A stretch of DNA of 64,000 nucleotides from Sulfitobacter sediminilitoris (GTDB lineage: Bacteria; Pseudomonadota; Alphaproteobacteria; Rhodobacterales; Rhodobacteraceae), in assembly GCF_010667575.1 (NCBI RefSeq), contig NZ_JAABNT010000001.1, forward strand, positions 310,001-374,000. The letters run 5' to 3'. Shown piece by piece: positions 8,737 to 18,176 of the stretch; the stretch's first letter is position 1; every line of letters starts with the position of its first letter. The notes beneath the pieces are model-generated. The model was given only the letters and a program-made list of their open reading frames with translations, searched no databases and was not told the DNA's origin. The translations under genes and the position numbers were made by a program.

Positions 8737-10569
8737 CTAGCTTGCGGCTGGCGCAGAGATCGTCGCGAGCTGCACCAGCACCAAAGCATTGGTGTTGGCC
8801 AGCCATGCGTTTGCGCCGACAAGCGTGTCGATATCTGTGCCAAGAAGCAGGGCAACGACATTTCCATCATAAATCACTTCGGTGCTGGTTCCGTCCGTGG
8901 TCGCGCGGATTTCGACAATTGAATCACCATCGAATTCGCCCCCGCTTGGCGTGCCTTCAGACGGTGCGAAAACAACGTCGTCGCCATTGCGGTCAACCAG
9001 AACCAACGTATCCTCATCTGGATCGAAGTCGGTGATGACAACATTGTCTTCCGTAGGCTGATCAAGGCCCAGCACACGGAAGATGTCGTCGCCACTGCCA
9101 CCGATCATTTCATCGCCATCGTTGGCGGTGATGGTATCATTCCCGTTACCGCCATCCAGCGTGTCAGGCGCACTGTCATTGTCACCCAAAGCAGAGGTCG
9201 CAGTGGCCGGATCACCAAAGCCAAAGATCCGGTCGTTGCCATCGTCGCCATTGGCCACATCGGCACCGTCCCCGGTCCGCAACACATCATTGTCGTTACC
9301 GCCGTTCAGTGTGTCGTCGCCATCGCCACCCAGAAGCGCATCGATCCCGCGACCGCCTGACAGCACGTCATTGCCGGGATCGCCGCGCATGACGTCATTG
9401 CCGTCGTTGCCTTCTAGGGCGTCGTCACCGCTGAGACCCCAAAGGGTGTCATTCCCCGCCTCCCCGTTCAGATCATCGGCGTCGGCACCCCCGATCAGGA
9501 AATCATCGCCCGCACCGCCGTTCACCGTATCGTCTGAGCCAAAGCCACGGATTTCATCGTCACCATCCAGGCCTGAAATGCGATCCGCCGCACCAGTGCC
9601 TGCAATCGTTTCATCACCTTCGGTGCCGTCCACGGGGCCCGGCAATTCTTCAACCCGGACATTTGCAAGCCAAGAGGTGTCTGCCGCAAGCGCCGCGGCA
9701 TCAGTGTTTTGGAGCACCGCCAGCAGTTCATCCTCAAAAAAGAGGTTCGTATCCGTACCGTTGCTGGCCTGTGAAATACGATAGCGGTCGTCATCGGCGT
9801 CCCAACCGAGGTCTGGGCCGCTGCTGGAGGCCAACAAAAGCCTGTCCTCCGCAGGATCAAAATCCGTAACCGTCACGCCACCACCGCCGGGCTGATCGAT
9901 ACCGATTGACCGGATCAGGTCAGCACCTGCCCCGCCCGTTACCGTGTCACCCAGATTGCCGGTGATCGTGTCATTGCCATCGTCCCCATTCAGCAAGTCA
10001 CCGGCAAGATCATCCTCGCCCGCTCCAAAACCTTCCGTTACCGGCAGGCGGTAGCCGGTGATCAGATCGTCACCACTGCCTCCAAAAACGGTATCGGCCC
10101 CATTGCCTGTCTGGATCAGATCATCGCCCGCGTTGCCGATCAGCGCATCATCACCGGCACCACCCAAAAGTGCATCATCTCCGCCGCCGCCCCGAAGCAC
10201 ATCATCGCCGTTATCGCCGCGCAGCGTATCATCGCTATTGCCACCGTTTATGCGATCATCGCCGTCCCGGCCCCACAGCGTGTCCTCGCCATTGTTGCCC
10301 TGCATGGAGTCGTCGCCATTTCCGCCAATCGCAAAATCATCGCCAGCGCCGCCCAAGATAGTGTCTGCTCCACCAAAGCCACGAAGTTCGTCGTCGCCCG
10401 CAAACCCGCTGATCAGATCATCGCCACCAGTACCGTTTAACGTGTCCTCGCCGTCCGTGCCGACCTGTTCAGTCGAAGACGGGGACATTGTTTCGTCATC
10501 ATCGTCGTTGTCAAAAATTCGGACCAATAGACCCATCCCCAGAAGGGGAAAAACAGTAAAGGCGAGCAT
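8737..10569 (-). CDS. RTX-type calcium-binding repeat protein
   Basis: 610 residues. After a short hydrophobic N-terminus (L-A-F-T-V-F-P-L-L-G-M-G-L-L-V, residues 2-16) comes a run of D residues, then two blocks of G-G-x-G-x-D-x-L nonapeptides (about residues 32-200 and 315-480), each followed by a similar non-repeat segment ending in a V-x-L-L-x-x-T-D motif and S/N-W-L-A-N. The two halves look like an internal duplication. Such repeats bind Ca2+ as beta rolls and are usual in type I secreted proteins, but no secretion ABC transporter is nearby and the hydrophobic N-terminus is atypical for a free type I substrate. AGGAG lies about 9 nt before the ATG. Function unknown; likely cell-surface. 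Confidence 0.88.
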   Translation of the reverse strand: MLAFTVFPLLGMGLLVRIFDNDDDDETMSPSSTEQVGTDGEDTLNGTGGDDLISGFAGDDELRGFGGADTILGGAGDDFAIGGNGDDSMQGNNGEDTLWGRDGDDRINGGNSDDTLRGDNGDDVLRGGGGDDALLGGAGDDALIGNAGDDLIQTGNGADTVFGGSGDDLITGYRLPVTEGFGAGEDDLAGDLLNGDDGNDTITGNLGDTVTGGAGADLIRSIGIDQPGGGGVTVTDFDPAEDRLLLASSSGPDLGWDADDDRYRISQASNGTDTNLFFEDELLAVLQNTDAAALAADTSWLANVRVEELPGPVDGTEGDETIAGTGAADRISGLDGDDEIRGFGSDDTVNGGAGDDFLIGGADADDLNGEAGNDTLWGLSGDDALEGNDGNDVMRGDPGNDVLSGGRGIDALLGGDGDDTLNGGNDNDVLRTGDGADVANGDDGNDRIFGFGDPATATSALGDNDSAPDTLDGGNGNDTITANDGDEMIGGSGDDIFRVLGLDQPTEDNVVITDFDPDEDTLVLVDRNGDDVVFAPSEGTPSGGEFDGDSIVEIRATTDGTSTEVIYDGNVVALLLGTDIDTLVGANAWLANTNALVLVQLATISAPAAS

Positions 10570-10722
10570 GGCAGCAAAGCTCCTGAAAAGTTTTTCTCCC
10601 TAAAAACAATACGATTTCGATTTTACAATACCATGTCATATATCTGGAAATCTCAGTTGATTGTTGCGCATCCGGAAACATTAATCACGCAATGGTTGCA
10701 ATTACATGTCCATCTGAAACTC

Positions 10723-12408
10723 TTAAGAGTGTTCCTCAGCAGCGGTGGCAGCCAACGCACGGTTGTATGCTTTCAGCGCATCGACATGGAAAAGCGCGCC
10801 CATCAGCTCTGGCGGGGCATCGGCTGACAGGGTGACCACGGGGATAAATCGTGCGCCTGTGCTGTCAAAAATCGGCATCGCGGCCTCAAGCGTGGCGGTA
10901 CCGTCGATGTAGGTGCCTTCATTGATCAGATCCCAGCACGCGTCTTCTTCTGCCGCGCGTGGGTCGTCTGGCCGCCGCATGATACGTGCCACCATGAACA
11001 TAGCCAGCAGATAGGCCTGCGGGCCCGCGGCAAGGTGGATGCCGCGACGCTCCATCTGCGTCAGAAAGAAACTGCGGTCCACGATCCGGCTGGCCAGCGC
11101 CGTGGACATGCTGACCGTCACCATGACGGCCAGTCCCGTCTGCCAGTCCCCGGTCAATTCAAAGACAATCAACGTTGTCGAGATTGGCGCGCCCAGCACA
11201 GCGGCGGCGACCGCCCCCATCCCTGCCAGCGCATAAAGCGACGAAGACCCCGATACATCCGGGAACACGCCCGTGGCGATCAGGCCAAACCCAAGCCCCG
11301 TCAGTGCCCCCAGCATCAGCGAGGGAGAAAACACACCGCCCCCCATCCGCCCACCCAGCGTGATGGCAACCGCCGCGACCTTGAGAATGGCAAACACCAC
11401 CGCCTCGTGCAGCGCCAGCTCACCGGTCAGCGCCAGCGACATCGTCTCATAGCCGACGCCGATGATATGCGGGAACCAAAGTGCGAGAATGCCCAGTAAC
11501 GCACCCGCTACAGCGGGACGCAGCCAGCGCGGCCAGCCGGTCTTGGCTTGCAGATAATTTCCGAAATCCTCGGCCCAGAACATGCTCCGCATCAGCGCGA
11601 CCGACACCAGACCACAGGTCAGCCCCAGCAGCAAAAAGGCAGGAAGCTCCGCATAGAATTGCAGGTCTACATATTCGGCCAGAGTGAACTCGGTGACGCC
11701 ACCGAACTCAATCCGGTTGATCACCGTTCCGGCAACCGATGCGATGACAATCGGCGCAAAGGCATGCACCGCAAAGTGACGCAGCACGACCTCAAGCGCA
11801 AAGAGCGCCCCTGCGATCGGCGCGTTGAAACTGGCCGAGACAGCAGCAGCAACGGCGCAGCCCAAAAGATCACGCCCAGTAATCCCATCCGCATTGATCC
11901 GGTTGCTGACCCAGGTAGAGATCACTCCGGCGATATGAACCACCGGCCCTTCGCGGCCTGACGATCCCCCGGTACTAAGTGTGATGAGCGAGGCGAAGGC
12001 AGAGGCAATGCCTGCCCTTGTCTCGACCCGACCATCATGCAGCGCAGCGCCCAGGATCACATCCCCCACTGAACGCGCCCGCGCATCATTGGTGAAATGA
12101 TGCAGGATTAACCCAACGATCAGGCCGCCAACGGTCGGGATCAGCACCACCCAGTACCAATTCAGCCCGCTGATGAAACTATGCAGATACTGGACGTCCT
12201 CGGTGCCATAAAACGCCGCCTGTAACCAGTTGATCCCTTTGCGGAACAACAGTGCTGCAAAGCCCGCCGCGATGCCGATCAGCAGAGCGATGAACCAGAA
12301 GGTGATCTTGCCCGGACCGCGCGTGCGGATCACCTGCCAGCCCTGCTTGCAAGAGGTCACCGCCATGCTCAGTTGTTGCGAGAGGAAAGAAGGGCTTGGT
12401 TCGCTCAT
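10723..12408 (-). CDS. ClC-family chloride channel or transporter with C-terminal CBS region
   Basis: 561-residue polytopic membrane protein. ClC ion-path signatures are present: G-S-S-G-R-E-G-P (around residue 147) and G-G-G-V-F-S-P (around 360), plus G-A-P-I-S near 405. About ten hydrophobic segments are followed by a C-terminal region of about 100 residues resembling a degenerate CBS segment. Whether it is a channel or a Cl-/H+ exchanger cannot be decided by eye. It starts 21 bp after recN on the same strand and may be transcribed from that side. Confidence 0.92.
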   Translation of the reverse strand: MSEPSPSFLSQQLSMAVTSCKQGWQVIRTRGPGKITFWFIALLIGIAAGFAALLFRKGINWLQAAFYGTEDVQYLHSFISGLNWYWVVLIPTVGGLIVGLILHHFTNDARARSVGDVILGAALHDGRVETRAGIASAFASLITLSTGGSSGREGPVVHIAGVISTWVSNRINADGITGRDLLGCAVAAAVSASFNAPIAGALFALEVVLRHFAVHAFAPIVIASVAGTVINRIEFGGVTEFTLAEYVDLQFYAELPAFLLLGLTCGLVSVALMRSMFWAEDFGNYLQAKTGWPRWLRPAVAGALLGILALWFPHIIGVGYETMSLALTGELALHEAVVFAILKVAAVAITLGGRMGGGVFSPSLMLGALTGLGFGLIATGVFPDVSGSSSLYALAGMGAVAAAVLGAPISTTLIVFELTGDWQTGLAVMVTVSMSTALASRIVDRSFFLTQMERRGIHLAAGPQAYLLAMFMVARIMRRPDDPRAAEEDACWDLINEGTYIDGTATLEAAMPIFDSTGARFIPVVTLSADAPPELMGALFHVDALKAYNRALAATAAEEHS

Positions 12409-12429
12409 GCTATGCGCTGCCCCCTCTCA

Positions 12430-14082
12430 TCAGCCTGCCAGCAACGCTTCGGCCGCCGCGCGCGCCGCATCTGTGACTTGGTCACCCGATAACATCCGCG
12501 CGACTTCGTCCACCCTTTCAAGGGGCGACAGCGGCACCACGGTCGAGGTCGTCATGCCTTTCGAGACCGCCTTTTCCACCCGCCAGTGGTGCGCACCAAG
12601 GGCGGCCACCTGAGGTGAATGCGTCACAACCAGCACCTGCCCTTCGGCGGCCAGTGCAGACAGCCTGCGTCCGACCGCATCGGCAGTCGCACCACCGACG
12701 CCCCGGTCGATTTCGTCAAAGATCAGCGTCAGCCCCGACTGCCCCTGCGTGAGGCACACCTTCAGCGCCAAGAGGAACCGGCTCAGTTCACCACCCGAAG
12801 CAATCTTGCCCAAAGGCCCGGCAGGCGCGCCGGGGTTCGTGGCTACGGAAAAACTCACTGCGTCCTGCCCTTCCGGTCCCTGCGTATCTGGCTCAATCTG
12901 CGTCTCGAAGACAGCCCGCTCCATCTTGAGCGGGGCAAGTTCCGCTGAAACGGCCTTGTCCAGCTTGCCTGCTGCCTTGCGCCGCGCGGCGCTCAGCGCG
13001 TCCGCTGCTGACCGATAGGCTGCCTCAGCATCCTTGACCGCCTTCTCCAAGCCAGCCTGCGCGGCCTCGCCCGCATCCAGCGCATCCAGCTTGGCCCGCA
13101 GCGTGTCGGCAAAGCCAGCCAGATCATCGGGGGCGACGTCGTGTTTGCGTGCCAAGGCCCGGATCGCAAAAAGCCGCTCTTCTGTCTCTTCCAGTTCCAG
13201 CGGATTAAAGGACATCGCATCGATCGCATTCGCCACGCCCGACATCGCCTCGTCCAGTTCCACCATCGCCCGGTTCAGCGCGGCCATCGGGGCTTCCAAT
13301 GCCCCCTCGGCCCGCGCCGCCGCGCCATCCAACCAGCGCAGCGCATCGCCCAACTGCCGCTCCGCCCCATTCTGGCCCATGATTTCGTAGGCGTTGACCA
13401 CATCGGCGCGGATTTTCTCGGCGCCCTGCATCAGCCGCCGCTTGGTATCAAGCGTGGCTTCCTCGCCTTCCTGCGGATCGAGCTTGTCCAGTTCCGCGAC
13501 AGCGTGGCGCAAAAACTCTTCCTCTGCCTGAATGGCAGCCCGTTCTTCCGCCGCCACAGCAGCCGCCTTGCGCGCCGCGCCCAGATCAGACCACGCCTTG
13601 CGCACCTTGGCCAAGGCAGGCCCATTGCCCGCATAATCATCCAGTATCGCCCGATGCCCGCGCGGATTGAGCAGGCCACGGTCATCGTGCTGGCCGTGCA
13701 ACTCTACCAGTGTCTCAGAAAGCGCGCGCAACGCCTCGCCCGAGCAACGCCTGTCATTGACCCAAGCCGTCTTGCGCCCGTCCGAAGTATTGATACGCCG
13801 CAGGATCAATTCATCTCCACCGGGAAGACCTGCTTCTTCGAGCACGGCATGCGCCGGATGCCCTTCGGGCAGATCGAACCAAGCGGTGACTTCGCCCTGT
13901 GCCGCCCCCTGACGGACCAGATCGGCGCGCCCGCGCCAGCCCAGTACGAATCCCAGCGAATCCAACAGGATCGACTTGCCTGCCCCGGTCTCTCCGGTCA
14001 GCACGTTAAGACCGGGCTGAAAGCCAAGCTCCAGCCGGTCGATGATCAGCATGTCGGAAATGTCTAGCCCGCGCAGCATCAA
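12430..14082 (-). CDS. recN: DNA repair protein RecN
   Basis: 550 residues, the usual RecN length. It is an SMC-like ATPase that acts in recombinational double-strand break repair. Walker A (G-E-T-G-A-G-K-S, residues 30-37), a long coiled-coil middle, the ABC signature (S-G-G-E-L-S-R-F) and Walker B (L-I-F-D-E-I-D) are all visible. It follows bamD by 33 bp on the same strand, an order common in alphaproteobacteria. Confidence 0.96.
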   Translation of the reverse strand: MMLRGLDISDMLIIDRLELGFQPGLNVLTGETGAGKSILLDSLGFVLGWRGRADLVRQGAAQGEVTAWFDLPEGHPAHAVLEEAGLPGGDELILRRINTSDGRKTAWVNDRRCSGEALRALSETLVELHGQHDDRGLLNPRGHRAILDDYAGNGPALAKVRKAWSDLGAARKAAAVAAEERAAIQAEEEFLRHAVAELDKLDPQEGEEATLDTKRRLMQGAEKIRADVVNAYEIMGQNGAERQLGDALRWLDGAAARAEGALEAPMAALNRAMVELDEAMSGVANAIDAMSFNPLELEETEERLFAIRALARKHDVAPDDLAGFADTLRAKLDALDAGEAAQAGLEKAVKDAEAAYRSAADALSAARRKAAGKLDKAVSAELAPLKMERAVFETQIEPDTQGPEGQDAVSFSVATNPGAPAGPLGKIASGGELSRFLLALKVCLTQGQSGLTLIFDEIDRGVGGATADAVGRRLSALAAEGQVLVVTHSPQVAALGAHHWRVEKAVSKGMTTSTVVPLSPLERVDEVARMLSGDQVTDAARAAAEALLAG

Positions 14083-14115
14083 ATCAGCCCGTTTGGAGGG
14101 GCGCCGCCCCTCCGT

Positions 14116-14988
14116 TTACAACCACTCGCCCTTGATCGTCTGGCGGTAAATCGCACCCAGCCAGTTGTCCTTGAAGAACGCAGGCTCCAGCCCCTGCCCG
14201 GTAAGCAGCTTGTAGCTGTCCTCGTACCATTCGGTCGACTGGAAGTTATGGCCCAAAATGGCCCCCGCTGTCTGCGCCTCGTGGTTGAGACCGAGGCTCA
14301 GGTATGCCTCGACCAGCCGATGCAACGCTTCAGCCGTGTGCGTTGTTGTCTGGAAATCCTCGACCACCACGCGGAAGCGGTTGATGGCGGCGGTGTAGTG
14401 ATCGCGGCGCAAGTAGTACCGCCCGATCTCCATCTCCTTGCCTGCCAGATGATCAAAGGCGAGATCAAACTTCAAAATCGCGGAATTCGCATATTCGCTG
14501 TCAGGATATACTTCGATTACCGTGCGCAGGGATTGCAGCGCCTGAAAGGTCAGGCCCTGATCCCGGCCCACTTCGTCAATCTGGTCGTAATAGCTGAGCG
14601 CCAGCAGATACTGTGCATAGGCGGCATCATCGTCATCGGGGTAGAAATCAATGAACCGTTGCGCAGCGGAGCGGGAGTTGGGGTAATCCTTGTCCCGGTG
14701 GTAGCTGAACGCCTGCATGATCAACGCACGCCGCGCCCAGTCCGAATAGGGATAAAGCCGCTCAATTTCCGAGAAATAGAACGCAGCCTCGCCGGGTTGG
14801 CGGCGGTTCAGTTCATATTCGCCCCGTTCAAAAATCTGTTCGGCAGAGTAGGTCTCAAGCGGGATTTCCTGCGGATTGAAAAAACTGCCACCGACGCGAC
14901 CTGTATTGCGGTTGCCGCCACAAGCGGCCACGGTCGAGACCAAAAGCACTGCGGCAATGATCCGTGTCACGGTCCCTTTCCTGCTCAT
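14116..14988 (-). CDS. bamD: outer membrane protein assembly factor BamD
   Basis: 290 residues from the ATG at 14988. A further upstream in-frame start exists at 15084 but would bury the lipoprotein signal. The chosen start gives a signal peptide with lipobox V-A-A-C, so Cys is lipidated and the protein sits on the periplasmic face of the outer membrane. The rest is TPR-like (F-Y-F-S-E-I-E-R-L-Y-P-Y-S repeats), as in BamD/ComL, the essential partner of BamA in beta-barrel insertion. lpxC lies upstream and recN downstream on the same strand. Confidence 0.93.
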   Translation of the reverse strand: MSRKGTVTRIIAAVLLVSTVAACGGNRNTGRVGGSFFNPQEIPLETYSAEQIFERGEYELNRRQPGEAAFYFSEIERLYPYSDWARRALIMQAFSYHRDKDYPNSRSAAQRFIDFYPDDDDAAYAQYLLALSYYDQIDEVGRDQGLTFQALQSLRTVIEVYPDSEYANSAILKFDLAFDHLAGKEMEIGRYYLRRDHYTAAINRFRVVVEDFQTTTHTAEALHRLVEAYLSLGLNHEAQTAGAILGHNFQSTEWYEDSYKLLTGQGLEPAFFKDNWLGAIYRQTIKGEWL

Positions 14989-15216
14989 GCCTGTACCTTT
15001 TGCATCTTCACACCCATGGCCTTTTCGACCCTTCTTGGCAGCCTTGCTAGCACAATAATCTGCAATGCAAAACGCCGATTGCACCGCTTCAAACCCATGC
15101 TATCGCAATTGCGATAGAAGTGCCGCCTGCGGTTGGCCCGTTTGCAAGGAATACAATGGTGTGAAATGGTGTTCAATGGCTGGACCGGACTGATTGCGCC
15201 GCCCGGCATCGCGGAA

Positions 15217-16161
15217 TTACGCGACCTGAGGGATCTCGTCCCAGACCAGACCGTATCCCGGCAGACGCCGCGCCATGAAAGGGTTGCACTCTACCAAGCG
15301 GACAGCACCGGGTGTTGCAAACAGCTTGCGCAGCAATTTGTTTGTCAACGAATGCCCTGCCCGATGTCCGGTGTAATGGCCCAAAAGCGGTGCACCCGCC
15401 AATGCCAGATCACCCAGCGCATCCAGCATCTTGTGACGCACAGGCTCATCCGCGTGGCGCAGACCGCCTGGGCTGACCACACGGTCACCATCGAAAACCA
15501 CCGCGTTCTCGCCCGAATTACCACCCAGCGCCAGACCATTTGCCTGCATCGCGTCCACATCCGCCTGACGGCAGAACGTGCGGCTGTCGCAAAGTTCGCG
15601 TGCGAATGACCCGTTGTTCATAACCAGAGATTTCTTCTGGTTACCAATCGCGGCATCGACGAAATCAATCTCGAAATCGATCCGCAGCGTGTCAGAGGGC
15701 GACAGCGTTGCGGTTGCATCGCCTTCGGTTACCGTCACTGTCTTGAGCACTTCGAATGCCATAACGGGTTCCGACAATGATCTGATCCCGCGCTGCATGA
15801 ACCCGCGCACAAATGGCACAGCCGATCCATCAAGGATTGGCACTTCCGGTCCGTCGATCTCGATCAGCGCGTTGTGGATGCCGCAGCCTGCAAGGGCGGC
15901 CATCAGATGTTCCACAGTCGAAACAGACAGGCCCGATGCGTTTTCAAGCTTTGTGCAAAGCGGGGAACGGTTAACCGCATCCCAGCGGGCCGGGATCAGA
16001 TGATCGCCTTCTGTTACGTCTGTCCGGGAAAACCATATTCCATGATGTACACTCGCCGGCCGAATAGTAACCGTCGCAGGTGCGCCGGAATGCAGGCCCT
16101 TGCCGCCGAATGAGATCGGGGATTTGATGGTGGTCTGCACGGATTTCGTCCTCAATCTCAT
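15217..16161 (-). CDS. lpxC: UDP-3-O-acyl-N-acetylglucosamine deacetylase LpxC
   Basis: 314 residues. LpxC is the zinc deacetylase of the committed step of lipid A synthesis. Zinc and catalytic motifs are visible: S-T-V-E-H-L-M-A-A-L (His ligand), H-K-M-L-D-A-L-G-D (His and Asp ligands) and G-H-R-A-G-H-S (catalytic His). It lies just after ftsZ on the same strand, but a strong terminator between them suggests a separate promoter in 16162-16290. The proximity of lpxC to ftsZ matches the E. coli arrangement. Confidence 0.96.
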   Translation of the reverse strand: MRLRTKSVQTTIKSPISFGGKGLHSGAPATVTIRPASVHHGIWFSRTDVTEGDHLIPARWDAVNRSPLCTKLENASGLSVSTVEHLMAALAGCGIHNALIEIDGPEVPILDGSAVPFVRGFMQRGIRSLSEPVMAFEVLKTVTVTEGDATATLSPSDTLRIDFEIDFVDAAIGNQKKSLVMNNGSFARELCDSRTFCRQADVDAMQANGLALGGNSGENAVVFDGDRVVSPGGLRHADEPVRHKMLDALGDLALAGAPLLGHYTGHRAGHSLTNKLLRKLFATPGAVRLVECNPFMARRLPGYGLVWDEIPQVA

Positions 16162-16298
16162 AGATCACTGTCTAGGTTAGCATCGAAATAGGTGGCGGGG
16201 CCGCAATGCTCAACTCAATCTTTGTAACCGACTGAAACATGTGCGTAACAAATGGGCGCAAAGGCGCTGACAACTGATCAAGCCTATGTTTTCAAATG

Positions 16299-16328
16299 AA
16301 AAAGGGCCGCCCGCAGGCGACCCGTTTT
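16299..16328 (-). terminator. rho-independent terminator after ftsZ
   Basis: An 8-bp stem (16304-16311 with 16316-16323, one G-T wobble) with a 4-nt loop is followed on the minus strand by five T. It starts about 20 nt past the ftsZ stop codon. A weaker T-rich stretch on the other side could make it bidirectional. Confidence 0.75.
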
Positions 16329-16346
16329 GTCACATAAGTGAGTAGA

Positions 16347-17999
16347 TCAGTTCGCTTGACGGCGCAGGAATGCAGGAATCTCGATGCGCTCCTGATCCGG
16401 ATCGTGCTCTTGCGCAGGCTGTGGTGCAGCCGCCACGCGGGGCTGTTGCTGCTGTACAGGCGGCTGCTGCCGCGCAGGGCGTTGCTGCGGCTGCGCGTCA
16501 CTTTCAGCGTGACCAGTCATGCGATTGATCAGCGAATTGATGCCAAAGCGGGGCTTCTCCGCAGCAGTCTGACCGGACGGTGCAGATTGCTGGGTGGGCG
16601 CTGCGGCCGGACGCGTCTGAGCGGTCTGCTCCGGAGCGGCCTTCTGCGCTGCCGCGCGGAGGCGGGCCAGCGCTTCTGGCGAAGGTGTGCCCGGCGCGGG
16701 GGCACGCGGCGCAACAAATGTCTCTGGCTCTGCTTCGATGTCATCCTCATTGCGCGGCTCAAAAGCGGCAACCTGTGGCTGATATGCGGGCGGTGGCAGA
16801 TCGTCGGCCTCTGCCGCATCATCGGCGAAAATATCCTCTGCCTGCTCCTGCTCCGCCGCGCGCTGCACATCCAGTTCTTCGAACAATGGTGCTTGCTCTG
16901 CGTCAGACGCGCTCTCCGATGCGGCGACGGCGGCTGCCACCGCTGCTTCTTCAGGCTTTTCTTCCGAACCCGTCTGCTGCTTGAGAGGCTGGCTCATGGA
17001 ACGGCGTGGGACCGGCATTTCGGTGTTCACATCCGTGGCGTCGATACCTGTTGCCACAACGCTGACGCGCATCAATCCGCCCAGACCTTCGTCCAGCGTG
17101 GAGCCAACGATGATGTTCGCCTCTGGATCGACTTCCTCGCGAATGCGGTTGGCGGCTTCGTCCAGTTCGAACAAGGTCAGATCGTTGCCACCGGTGATAT
17201 TGATCAGGACGCCCTTCGCGCCGCGCAGGCTGATTTCGTCCAGCAGCGGGTTTGCAATGGCCTTTTCGGCGGCCTGAATGGCGCGATCTTCTCCGTCCGC
17301 TTCGCCTGTGCCCATCATCGCCTTGCCCATCTCGTCCATCACGGCACGGACATCGGCAAAGTCGAGGTTGATCAGGCCTGGACGTACCATCAGGTCGGTC
17401 ACACCCTTCACACCCTGATAAAGAACATCGTCCGCCATCGAGAAGGCTTCGGTGAAGGTAGTTTTCTCATTCGCCAGACGGAACAGGTTCTGGTTCGGAA
17501 TGATGATCAGCGTATCGACAACCTTTTGCAGCGCCTCGACGCCGTCTTCGGCCTGACGCATCCGCTTGGCGCCCTCAAACTGGAATGGTTTGGTGACGAC
17601 GCCCACAGTCAGAACGCCCAGTTCACGGGCGGCCTGCGCGATGATCGGCGCAGCCCCGGTGCCTGTGCCACCGCCCATACCAGCGGTGATAAAGCACATA
17701 TGCGCGCCCGCCAGATGATCGACGATCTGTTCAATTGATTCTTCAGCGGCGGCGGCCCCAACAGAGGCCCGCGCGCCTGCGCCCAGACCCTCTGTCACCT
17801 TGATGCCAAGCTGGACACGGTTCTCAGATTTCGCCTGCTGCAGTGCCTGGGCGTCGGTATTGGCCACGACGAATTCAACGCCATCCAGTTGTTTTTCGAT
17901 CATATTATTGACCGCGTTACCGCCAGCGCCGCCTACACCGAAAACGGTGATCCGTGGCTTTAGGTCTTCCTGACCGGGCATCGAAAGATTGAGTGTCAT
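16347..17999 (-). CDS. ftsZ: cell division protein FtsZ
   Basis: 550 residues: tubulin-like GTPase that forms the Z ring. The GTP-binding loop G-G-G-T-G-T-G is at 109-115 and the N-terminal G-V-G-G-A-G-G-N at 21-28. The globular core ends near residue 320. It is followed by a long P/Q/A-rich disordered linker of about 200 residues and a conserved C-terminal peptide ([10 protein letters not shown]), the FtsA and partner docking site. A long linker is normal in alphaproteobacteria. It follows ftsA with a 177-bp gap that probably has its own promoter. Confidence 0.98.
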   Translation of the reverse strand: MTLNLSMPGQEDLKPRITVFGVGGAGGNAVNNMIEKQLDGVEFVVANTDAQALQQAKSENRVQLGIKVTEGLGAGARASVGAAAAEESIEQIVDHLAGAHMCFITAGMGGGTGTGAAPIIAQAARELGVLTVGVVTKPFQFEGAKRMRQAEDGVEALQKVVDTLIIIPNQNLFRLANEKTTFTEAFSMADDVLYQGVKGVTDLMVRPGLINLDFADVRAVMDEMGKAMMGTGEADGEDRAIQAAEKAIANPLLDEISLRGAKGVLINITGGNDLTLFELDEAANRIREEVDPEANIIVGSTLDEGLGGLMRVSVVATGIDATDVNTEMPVPRRSMSQPLKQQTGSEEKPEEAAVAAAVAASESASDAEQAPLFEELDVQRAAEQEQAEDIFADDAAEADDLPPPAYQPQVAAFEPRNEDDIEAEPETFVAPRAPAPGTPSPEALARLRAAAQKAAPEQTAQTRPAAAPTQQSAPSGQTAAEKPRFGINSLINRMTGHAESDAQPQQRPARQQPPVQQQQPRVAAAPQPAQEHDPDQERIEIPAFLRRQAN

Positions 18000-18116
18000 G
18001 TGCTGTCCGCCTGTTGTTTTAGCCCACGTCCCATGAGCGCTTTGCCGTCACGAGTTTTTGCAACATTAGCGGTCCAAGGCCGCAACGTCACCCTAAAATC
18101 AGCAATTAGGCACCAA

Positions 18117-18151
18117 ATATGGGCATATTTTTGCCCAATTCTCGCCCATAT
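18117..18151. promoter_or_regulatory. overlapping inverted repeats in the ftsZ leader
   Basis: In the ftsA-ftsZ gap, ATATGGGC (18117-18124) and GCCCATAT (18144-18151) form a perfect 8-bp inverted repeat. Nested inside is TGGGCA/TGCCCA (18120-18137). The local sequence is AT-richer than its surroundings. It could be a protein-binding site or an RNA hairpin in the ftsZ leader. The factor is unknown. Confidence 0.4.
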
Positions 18152-18176
18152 TGCCAGAAGCCACTCCATATTGTGC

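Noticed and set aside
9083-9784. Serine/proline-rich open frame opposite the RTX gene
   Set aside because: It is the antisense shadow of Gly-Asp repeats and has no independent start signals.
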